From JALELF01 sp964473455 (GTDB lineage: Bacteria > Bacillota_I > Bacilli_A > RF39 > UBA660), in contig CAYYQX010000003.1 in NCBI GenBank assembly GCA_964473455.1, positions 62,001-126,000 of the forward strand: a stretch of DNA of 64,000 nucleotides, in the 5' to 3' direction. The stretch's first letter is position 1, and every line of letters starts with the position of its first letter. The translations under genes were made by a program, and so were the position numbers. Positions 34,058 through 40,462 of the stretch are shown here, piece after piece. The notes beneath the pieces are model-generated. The model ran no database searches, was not told where the DNA came from, and saw nothing but the letters and a program-made list of their open reading frames with translations.

Positions 34058-35065
34058 ATGCAATTTTATGATAATGACAAACCATATAACTATGAGGATA
34101 TGGAAAAACATGAAATAAAACTTTATGATAATATTTATTTTAAACCTTCTGCTGAAAGTACGCTAATCGATATGAACTCAATATGTTCAAGAAAAGAAAA
34201 CTTGTTAGTAGATAGAGATTATAATTTACCGCAAAATATATTTTTAATTAGAGACTATAATGGTAAAACTATAATAGGAAGAAAAATAAGATCGATACTT
34301 AGAATTGAAAATAAAATTAACGCAATAAATTGTAGCATGATTACTGCTCCTATGCTACTTGGAATATTGAATACAAGGACAAAAAATAAAAGAAAAATTG
34401 AGATATCATATTTTCCATTCAATAATGCCGAAAAAGCAACAGTTTTTAATGAAATAAAAAATAACAGAATGGCAGATATTGATTATCCTTATAATTATTT
34501 TGAATATGAAACAAATAAAGAACAAGTATCTCCTCCTACAGGCTGGTCATTTAATCCTAATAGAAAGCGATATTTAGGATATGGTGAAAATCATTTAAGA
34601 CAATTCACCAATAATTATTTTGAGTCTTATGATTCTGATAATAAAAACATATATGATCCTGCTTGTTCGACCGGGGAGTTTTTATTTGAATTTAAAAAAA
34701 AGCATCCAAAATCACATACAATCGGGCATGATTTAAGTCAAGAAATGATAGATTATGCTAAAGACTATGTTGATGAGTATTATTGTTGTAATGCCATTAA
34801 TTCACCGTTGAAAGACAATTCGATTGATTTAATGTTTCTAAGATTTTTAAATTCCCAGGTTGTGTCTTCAACAGATGCAACAGAAATGTTTTTAAAATTA
34901 TTAACGAAAGTTAAAAAAGGGGGATTAATTATTGCTTTTGGGCATACAGCAGTTTTGCTATCAAAAGAATGGCTTACTCAAAATGGTGTAAAATTATTGA
35001 ACTGTTCTGGTTATGATAAAAAAAGAGATGCAATTTTTCAATATTATGTAATGGAGGTCTTGTAA
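34058..35065 (+). CDS. SAM-dependent methyltransferase with unknown N-terminal domain
   Basis: A 335-residue protein. The C-terminal half is a class I methyltransferase: IYDPACSTGEFLFEFKKKHP (motif I, about 199-218), GHDLSQEMIDYAK (motif II) and LKDNSIDLMFLRFLNS. The N-terminal 190 residues are not recognised and may hold the acceptor peptide. It starts four bases after the GTPase gene with GAGGTGAT. A tailoring methylation of the peptide or of an immunity target is plausible. The motif I variant D-P-A-C-S-T-G is unusual for small-molecule enzymes. Confidence 0.72.
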   Translation: MQFYDNDKPYNYEDMEKHEIKLYDNIYFKPSAESTLIDMNSICSRKENLLVDRDYNLPQNIFLIRDYNGKTIIGRKIRSILRIENKINAINCSMITAPMLLGILNTRTKNKRKIEISYFPFNNAEKATVFNEIKNNRMADIDYPYNYFEYETNKEQVSPPTGWSFNPNRKRYLGYGENHLRQFTNNYFESYDSDNKNIYDPACSTGEFLFEFKKKHPKSHTIGHDLSQEMIDYAKDYVDEYYCCNAINSPLKDNSIDLMFLRFLNSQVVSSTDATEMFLKLLTKVKKGGLIIAFGHTAVLLSKEWLTQNGVKLLNCSGYDKKRDAIFQYYVMEVL

Positions 35066-35066
35066 T

Positions 35067-35249
35067 GTGATAGAGCACGGGGAAAGTGGTGTTACTATAG
35101 CGGTTTTTTCTAAATGCAATGATAAATATAGTTATTGCTATTTAGACTGTGATTGTAATTATAATAGTTCGGATTTATCATTTCAAAACAATGTGTTTCC
35201 ATTGCATAAATTAATCAACAAAAAAACTTTAAAAAAGGTGATATTATGA
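35067..35249 (+). CDS. Small Cys-rich protein in the peptide cluster
   Basis: A 60-residue open frame starting GTG 35067, with GGAGG (35053-35057) at good spacing, and ending in an ATGA overlap with the racemase gene. It contains CNDKYSYCYLDCDCNYN, with four Cys in 14 residues, then a basic C terminus. No family is recognised. The coupling at its 3' end supports translation. It could be a second small substrate, a metal-binding accessory, or a fragment of a larger ancestor. Confidence 0.5.
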   Translation: MIEHGESGVTIAVFSKCNDKYSYCYLDCDCNYNSSDLSFQNNVFPLHKLINKKTLKKVIL

Positions 35250-36337
35250 GGGCAACTAGATTATATATTAGTATAGATAAAATAAAGAACAATATTATTA
35301 AAATTCAGCAATATCTTGGCAATGCTATTCAAATGATGCCAATAATAAAGTGCAATGGTTACGGGACTTATTTATGTAAGCTTATCGAAGTAATTAATAA
35401 TTTCAAATATGTAGGTGTTGCTTTAGTGGATGAAGGAGTATCTTTGCGAAAAGCGGGATATAAAGGAAATATACTTGTTTTATATCCTCCATCAAAAGAA
35501 GAACTACAAGATATTCAAAAATATAGTTTATTCTTCAACGGCTGTGACATAGAAATGTTAGAGGAATTTGATAAAAAATCCTCTAAAAAATTATTTATTC
35601 ATATTGAAATAGATACTGGGATGGGAAGAAGTGGAATTCAAGCAAAAAATATTTATGATTACATAGAAAGGTTAAAAAAACTAAAAAATATAAAAGTGGA
35701 TGGTGTTTATTCTCATTTATCTTCTAGCAGTTCAAATATAGAGTTTTCAAAATTACAAATTAAAAGATTTAAAGAGGCATTGAACATTATGAAAGATAAA
35801 AGAATTAATTATAATTATGCTCACATTTGTAACAGTGGAGCAATTTTTAATTTTGCAGATTCTATGTTTAATATGGTTAGAATAGGATTGCTAATTTATG
35901 GTTATTATCCTAATGAAATTTTTAAAAAAATGATAAATTTATATCCATCTATGACGCTGAAAACAAAAGTAAGTTTTGTAAAAAGCATAGATATGGGAGA
36001 TACTGTAGGATATAACAAAAAATTTGTTGCCGCAAGGAGAAGCATTATAGCAACCATACCTTTTGGTTTTGGGGACGGCTTTATTGGATTAGAGGCAGGA
36101 GAACCATATAACCCGTATGTGATTATCAAAAATAAAAAAGCAAAAATTATTGGTATTTGTATGGATAACATGATGATAGATATAACAGGTATCCCAGATG
36201 TTAAGACGGGAGAAGAAGTGATAATTTTTGATAATGAGCAATTGACAGTAGAGGAAATCGCTAGTTGGTGTAATGGGATATGTAATTATGAAATAATTAG
36301 TTCTTTATCAGATCGAATACCCAGAGTATTTGTTTAG
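35246..36337 (+). CDS. Alanine-racemase-like PLP enzyme
   Basis: A 363-residue fold-type III PLP protein. PLP Lys35 is in MMPIIKCNGYG (usual AVVKANAYG) and the second catalytic base Tyr256 in VGYNKKFVA. Also IHIEIDTGMGRSG, CNSGAIFN and FGFGDG, all typical of Alr. It would interconvert L- and D-amino acids. The motif variation (KCNGYG) and position in a peptide cluster suggest a specialised substrate rather than the cell-wall alr, but that is inference. It overlaps the preceding small gene by four bases. Confidence 0.85.
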   Translation: MRATRLYISIDKIKNNIIKIQQYLGNAIQMMPIIKCNGYGTYLCKLIEVINNFKYVGVALVDEGVSLRKAGYKGNILVLYPPSKEELQDIQKYSLFFNGCDIEMLEEFDKKSSKKLFIHIEIDTGMGRSGIQAKNIYDYIERLKKLKNIKVDGVYSHLSSSSSNIEFSKLQIKRFKEALNIMKDKRINYNYAHICNSGAIFNFADSMFNMVRIGLLIYGYYPNEIFKKMINLYPSMTLKTKVSFVKSIDMGDTVGYNKKFVAARRSIIATIPFGFGDGFIGLEAGEPYNPYVIIKNKKAKIIGICMDNMMIDITGIPDVKTGEEVIIFDNEQLTVEEIASWCNGICNYEIISSLSDRIPRVFV

Positions 36338-36345
36338 GGGGGTCC

Positions 36346-37467
36346 ATGAAAGTAGACGGAATTTTATCATATTCGATAAGTTTAAAAGTAGGAGATAAGG
36401 TTTTTATCTTTGCGGATACGCAATCAAAAGAATATTGTGACTTATTATGTGAGAAGATCATTGAAAGAGGAGGAATCCCCTTTGTTTTGTGGAATGACTA
36501 TATATTTAATAGATTTCTAATCAATTGTAAAAATGATGATATCTATGAGGGCCTTTATAGTATTTATGAACAAATGATTGATTCGTGCAATGCCGCGATT
36601 ATGTTAGATAACAATATTGAATCTTACGACGGAATTGAGTATGGTGATGTAGTCAACTTTAAAAACAAATATTATCTTAAAATATTTAAAAAGATTATGA
36701 ATTTTAAGCGTTGGGTTTATTTGAGATATCCACAGCAAGAGTTGGCTGATTTATTTAGATTATCATACAAAGATCATCAAAAATTGTTAGAGGAAGTATC
36801 AAATTTTGATTATCAAACATTAAGTGATTCGTGTGTGGGCTTAAAAGGACTACTGGACAAAACGAAAAAGATAAGAGTTGTTCAAGGAGCGACAGATGTA
36901 ACATTTACAAAAAGCGGAATACCCTCAACTATTTGCTGTGGTAAGTTTAACTTACCAGATGGAGAAGTATTTACAGCCCCAGAAAAGTATTCAATGAACG
37001 GAACAATTCATTTTAATATTGATTCGTTCTTTAGGGGAAAAATTTATAGAGATGTTATTGTGGAAGTATTAGATGGGAAGATAGTAAATTCTGATTGCAA
37101 TTTAGATCGAGAATTTAAAATGTTACTTGACTCTGATTCTGGTTCGAGATATTTTGGGGAGTTTGCTATTGGCTTGAATCCATATATTGATAGAAATTAT
37201 AATGATAACTTGTTTAATGAAAAAATGTTGAGAACAATACATTTCGCTATAGGCTATCCGCATTATGATACTGACAATGGAAACGAAAGTTTGATTCATT
37301 GGGACTTGATTGTAGATATGAAAGAAGGCGGAAAACTTTTTTTTGATGACATTCTAGTTCAGAGAGATGGATTATTTATATTGGAAGGACTAAAAAGATT
37401 AAACCACGAGAAAAAATGGCGACTAACCAAGGTGAGAAGAAATATAGATTTTATGGAGGGAACATGA
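36346..37467 (+). CDS. M29-family aminopeptidase
   Basis: A 373-residue protein resembling aminopeptidase T/PepS/AmpS metalloenzymes. The metal-site region is visible as NLPDGEVFTAPEKYSMNG, then FGEFAIGLNP, TIHFAIGYPHYD and SLIHWDLIVDM, with the Glu, His and Asp ligands expected of M29. It is somewhat short (about 410 is normal), and the N-terminal domain is reduced. It could trim the leader from the modified peptide or degrade products. ATGA overlap with the next gene. Confidence 0.8.
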   Translation: MKVDGILSYSISLKVGDKVFIFADTQSKEYCDLLCEKIIERGGIPFVLWNDYIFNRFLINCKNDDIYEGLYSIYEQMIDSCNAAIMLDNNIESYDGIEYGDVVNFKNKYYLKIFKKIMNFKRWVYLRYPQQELADLFRLSYKDHQKLLEEVSNFDYQTLSDSCVGLKGLLDKTKKIRVVQGATDVTFTKSGIPSTICCGKFNLPDGEVFTAPEKYSMNGTIHFNIDSFFRGKIYRDVIVEVLDGKIVNSDCNLDREFKMLLDSDSGSRYFGEFAIGLNPYIDRNYNDNLFNEKMLRTIHFAIGYPHYDTDNGNESLIHWDLIVDMKEGGKLFFDDILVQRDGLFILEGLKRLNHEKKWRLTKVRRNIDFMEGT

Positions 37468-38483
37468 TTAGATACCCAAACTTTGATGCTAATGATATGC
37501 TCGGAATAACGGCTATCTCTGATGGAGCTAACGGTAGAATAGATTTTGTAATTAGTAAACTAAAAAAACTCAAAAAAGAATTAGTGATTTCAAAATATCT
37601 TAAAGAAAGCCAATTTCAAATCAGTGCGTCAGCTGAAGAAAGATCAAAAGAATTTATCGGCATGTGGACGAATAGCAAAATTGGATACATTATTGCTGCT
37701 TTCGGTGGTGAGTTTTGTATGGAAGTTCTACCATACATACACACATTTTTAATGTCTTTAAATTCAGAGGATAAATTAATTGATAAAATTCCGTGGTTTC
37801 AAGGGTTCTCAGACGCAAGTTTTATTAATTTTTATTTAACTACTAATTATAATATTTCAACAATTCATGGGTATAATGCTGAAGATTATGGAATGAAAGA
37901 AAATATTAAAAAATTGGCATTATTGATGGAAAGTCTTAGAAACTATAGAAAAGGATTTTTATTTGAGCAAACCAGTCCTGGATATCACACAAATAGCTAT
38001 TTAAGAGAAGACATAAATACACCACATATAAAAAATGATATAAAAATATTAAATGGACAAAATGAAGCGTGTTTTTCAGGAACATTAATTGGAGGATGGA
38101 TTGAAGCTCTTGTTACAATATGTGGTACAAAATATGATAATACGGCAAAATTTTGTCAACAATTTGAAGATGGAATGGCTTGGTATATTGATAATTGCGA
38201 ATTAAGTTCGCCCATGTTAAGAAGGAAGCTATGGCAATTAAAAGAATCAGGATATTTTAATAATTGTAATGGCATATTAATAGGAAGGTTACCACGTGAT
38301 GAATTTACTGGTGAATATGATTATATGAAGGCGTTACACGACAGTTTTGACGATTTAGATATTCCGGTTGTAACAGGGGTAGATATTGGCCACTTTTTTC
38401 CACAGTGGACGCTTATTAATGGAAGTTATGCAAGAGTAGAAGTAAATGGGAATGACATTAAAATGATTCAGAAACTAAGGTAA
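37464..38483 (+). CDS. S66-family carboxypeptidase, MccF-like
   Basis: About 339 residues from ATG 37464 (GGAGG six bases upstream, ATGA overlap with the M29 gene). S66 landmarks: SASAEERSKEFIGMWTN, IIAAFGGEF, nucleophile Ser116 in QGFSDASF, and GHFFPQW with the catalytic His. The segment MAWYIDNCELS aligns with the usual ILFLED segment and suggests Asp in place of the catalytic Glu (tentative). S66 includes LD-carboxypeptidase and MccF, which gives immunity to microcin C-type compounds. An immunity or wall-trimming role is inferred. Confidence 0.8.
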   Translation: MIRYPNFDANDMLGITAISDGANGRIDFVISKLKKLKKELVISKYLKESQFQISASAEERSKEFIGMWTNSKIGYIIAAFGGEFCMEVLPYIHTFLMSLNSEDKLIDKIPWFQGFSDASFINFYLTTNYNISTIHGYNAEDYGMKENIKKLALLMESLRNYRKGFLFEQTSPGYHTNSYLREDINTPHIKNDIKILNGQNEACFSGTLIGGWIEALVTICGTKYDNTAKFCQQFEDGMAWYIDNCELSSPMLRRKLWQLKESGYFNNCNGILIGRLPRDEFTGEYDYMKALHDSFDDLDIPVVTGVDIGHFFPQWTLINGSYARVEVNGNDIKMIQKLR

Positions 38484-38556
38484 AAATAGTTAATATGAAA
38501 AGCGAAGGTACGGAAGGCGGTTAAAGAAAACCGAATAAAGGTAAAGGGAGCAAGCA

Positions 38557-39321
38557 ATGGAAACAATAGTCAAAAAACCAGATTTGTATGACTTGCTATA
38601 TCAAGATGTCACAGAAGATATTTCTATGTATTTAAAATTATTAAAAGGGCATGAAAATATATTAGAGTTTGGAGCTGGAACAGGTAGAGTTACAATCCCT
38701 CTAGCAGAAGATGGGCATAATATTGATGCGGTAGATATAGAAATAAATATGCTAGAAAAGTTATCAAAAAGAATAGAGAATGATTCCAACTTGTTTCAAC
38801 GAATAAACCCTATATTAGGTAATATGTGTGGTTATAATTCAAAAAAAGCATATGATGCTATAATTATTCCTTTGACATCGTTTAATTATTTATTAACAGA
38901 AGAAGATCAAATATTATGTTTAAAGTCTGTATTTAGCAATTTGAAAGATGATGGCTTTGCTATTATTGAGTTGTTATCAAACAACACATATGATGATGTT
39001 GAACTAGGTAATAAATTTAGATTTGTTAAGAAAATTAAGCTAAGCAATAATCAATATTATGAGTACTATAGAAGCACTTCTTTAGATATGAAAAATAGGA
39101 AAATAACTCAAAAAAGGCTTTTTCAATTATATGAGAATAACCAGTTAATAAAAGAAGAAAATTTTATTTGGAAAAATCGCTTTGTAACAGTTGAGGATTT
39201 TAAAGGTTTGGCTTTAAGGGTGGGTTTAGATGTTGAAAAAGTATATGGGAACTGTAATTTAGAAGAATTTAACGGGGATAGTGAAGATGTTTTCGTTAAA
39301 GTCAGAAGGAGGAAAATATGA
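38557..39321 (+). CDS. SAM-dependent methyltransferase
   Basis: A 254-residue class I methyltransferase. Motif I ILEFGAGTGRVTIPLAEDGH (about 36-55), motif II VDIEINMLEKLSKR, and YDAIIIPLTSFNYLLTEEDQ, which is typical of small-molecule or peptide methyltransferases of the Methyltransf_25 group. AAAGGGAGC precedes ATG. It ends with an ATGA overlap with the MORN-repeat gene. Substrate unknown; it may be a second tailoring or immunity enzyme of the peptide cluster. Confidence 0.8.
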   Translation: METIVKKPDLYDLLYQDVTEDISMYLKLLKGHENILEFGAGTGRVTIPLAEDGHNIDAVDIEINMLEKLSKRIENDSNLFQRINPILGNMCGYNSKKAYDAIIIPLTSFNYLLTEEDQILCLKSVFSNLKDDGFAIIELLSNNTYDDVELGNKFRFVKKIKLSNNQYYEYYRSTSLDMKNRKITQKRLFQLYENNQLIKEENFIWKNRFVTVEDFKGLALRVGLDVEKVYGNCNLEEFNGDSEDVFVKVRRRKI

Positions 39322-39638
39322 AAGAAGAAACAAAAATAAGCTATCATGCTAATGGCAGTATTAAGAGAATAACACCTTATATAAATGGGTTAAGAGAAGG
39401 CACAGTAAAGCAATTTTACCAAACGGGTATTATAGAAACAGAGGTAGATTATCGAAGCGGTAAAATTTCGGGTAAAGTAAAAACGTATTACAGTGATGGT
39501 GATTTAGAATCTGTAGAAAGTTATTCTGAAGGTGTTAGAAATAATGATTTAGTTGTGTATGATAGGTATGGGAGAAAGGCTTATGCTCATAATACAGAAT
39601 ATATTTCAACCGAATTATGCCGACATTTACATTTTTAA
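39318..39638 (+). CDS. MORN-repeat (YwqK-like) protein
   Basis: A 106-residue protein made of about four MORN_2-type units: ISYHANGSIKRITPYINGLREG, VKQFYQTGIIETEVDYRSGKISG, VKTYYSDGDLESVESYSEGVRN and a last DRYGRKAYAHN. Similar proteins are annotated as YwqK-family antitoxins, usually on weak evidence. It overlaps the methyltransferase gene by four bases, so it belongs to the same operon. A binding or immunity role is possible; nothing in the sequence shows it. Confidence 0.75.
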   Translation: MKEETKISYHANGSIKRITPYINGLREGTVKQFYQTGIIETEVDYRSGKISGKVKTYYSDGDLESVESYSEGVRNNDLVVYDRYGRKAYAHNTEYISTELCRHLHF

Positions 39639-39811
39639 AAACAGATTAATTGTAAATGTTCATTTAAAAAGAAAAACATCAAAATAATATAAGTGATGCC
39701 TGGCTTTATTTCAAAAGTTATTATAGTAAGCCCACTATAAATTAATGTTATTAATGTTTTTTAAATGTGCCCCATTGCATTTTAATTTACACTATCCTTT
39801 CTTTAAAACAA
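39639..39811. other. Gene-free stretch with an inverted repeat
   Basis: Between the MORN gene and the next promoter I see no coding frame. TTATAGT (39721-39727), AAGCCC, ACTATAA (39734-39740) is a perfect 7-base inverted repeat without a T-run, so it may be an operator or a weak terminator. TTAATGTTATTAATGTTT follows as a short direct repeat. Confidence 0.35.
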
Positions 39812-39840
39812 TTGACAAAACAAGGATAAAGTGATATTGT
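39812..39840 (+). promoter_or_regulatory. Strong promoter of the 33-residue peptide gene
   Basis: TTGACA (39812-39817), 17-base spacer, TATTGT (39835-39840). It is followed by AAAAGGAG and ATG 39869. Confidence 0.65.
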
Positions 39841-39868
39841 AATGGAGAATTTATTAAAAGGAGTTTTT

Positions 39869-39970
39869 ATGGGGGCAATAAAACTTAGCTTATTAATATT
39901 AAAATTAATAGATAAGAATATTGATATTAAATCAACAAAGTGTTTTTGTGCTCAAAAACAAGACAATTAA
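39869..39970 (+). CDS. Monocistronic 33-residue peptide
   Basis: A short frame (MGAIKLSLLILKLIDKNIDI, then KSTKCFCAQKQDN) with AAAAGGAG at good spacing, its own consensus promoter and a long terminator right after the stop. The N-terminal half is an amphipathic, hydrophobic helix and the tail has C-F-C. This could be a secreted signalling or antimicrobial peptide, a type I toxin-like peptide, or a precursor; no AgrB-like or other processing gene is adjacent before the scaffold gap. Function unknown. Confidence 0.5.
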   Translation: MGAIKLSLLILKLIDKNIDIKSTKCFCAQKQDN

Positions 39971-40013
39971 AGGTAATAATAAGAAATTATTGTAACTTTT
40001 AGTTGTCTTTTTT
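39958..40013 (+). terminator. Long hairpin terminator after the small peptide
   Basis: AAGACAA...AATAAT pairs imperfectly with ATTATTG...TTGTCTT, followed by TTTTTT (to about 40013). The 5' arm overlaps the peptide stop codon. Confidence 0.75.
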
Positions 40014-40042
40014 AATAAAGTTAGAGGGGAGAAAGAATAATT

Positions 40043-40263
40043 ATGAAAATGACTAGAATATTAAAAAAACTTATAGCTTTAGTTTTTGCAGGAATGACAT
40101 TTGTTTCAGTGAGAGGGAATGCATTAGCAAGTGAAAAGGAAACTGTTACGGTTTTACCGACAACAACTATTGAACAGATGGTAGATGAAGTTAATCAAGA
40201 AGAAAAAGCAGATTTAATGCTTACAGAAGAAGAGAAGGCTTTTTACGAGCAATTTGTTGATGC
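40043..40263 (+). CDS. Exported protein, 5' part, cut by scaffold gap
   Basis: The first 73 residues of a secreted protein: MKMTRILKKLIALVFAGM and VRGNALAS form a signal peptide with a probable cleavage after A-L-A-S, then a Thr/Glu-rich start (VTVLPTTTIEQMVDEV) ending at the N run. AGAGGGGAGAAAG precedes ATG 40043. The rest is missing, and the frame after the gap cannot be linked, so length and function are unknown. Confidence 0.6.
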
Positions 40264-40363
40264 NNNNNNNNNNNNNNNNNNNNNNNNNNNNNNNNNNNNN
40301 NNNNNNNNNNNNNNNNNNNNNNNNNNNNNNNNNNNNNNNNNNNNNNNNNNNNNNNNNNNNNNN
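40264..40363. other. Assembly gap (100 N)
   Basis: Exactly 100 unspecified bases, the conventional size for a gap of unknown length. The true distance and content between the two contigs are not known; orientation depends on the scaffolding evidence. Confidence 0.98.
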
Positions 40364-40462
40364 ATTTTAATAGAAAATATGTAAAATAAAAATTTTATAT
40401 ATTTTTTTTTTATATATTTTATGATATACTTTGTATAGTTTATAGAATATAGTAGGTGTTTT

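Noticed and set aside
39721..39740. Rho-independent terminator
   Set aside because: The inverted repeat TTATAGT/ACTATAA has no following T-run and few G-C pairs.
39869..39970. AgrD-type autoinducer
   Set aside because: No AgrB, AgrC or AgrA homologue is adjacent before the gap and the tail lacks the usual thiolactone spacing, so the name is not supported.
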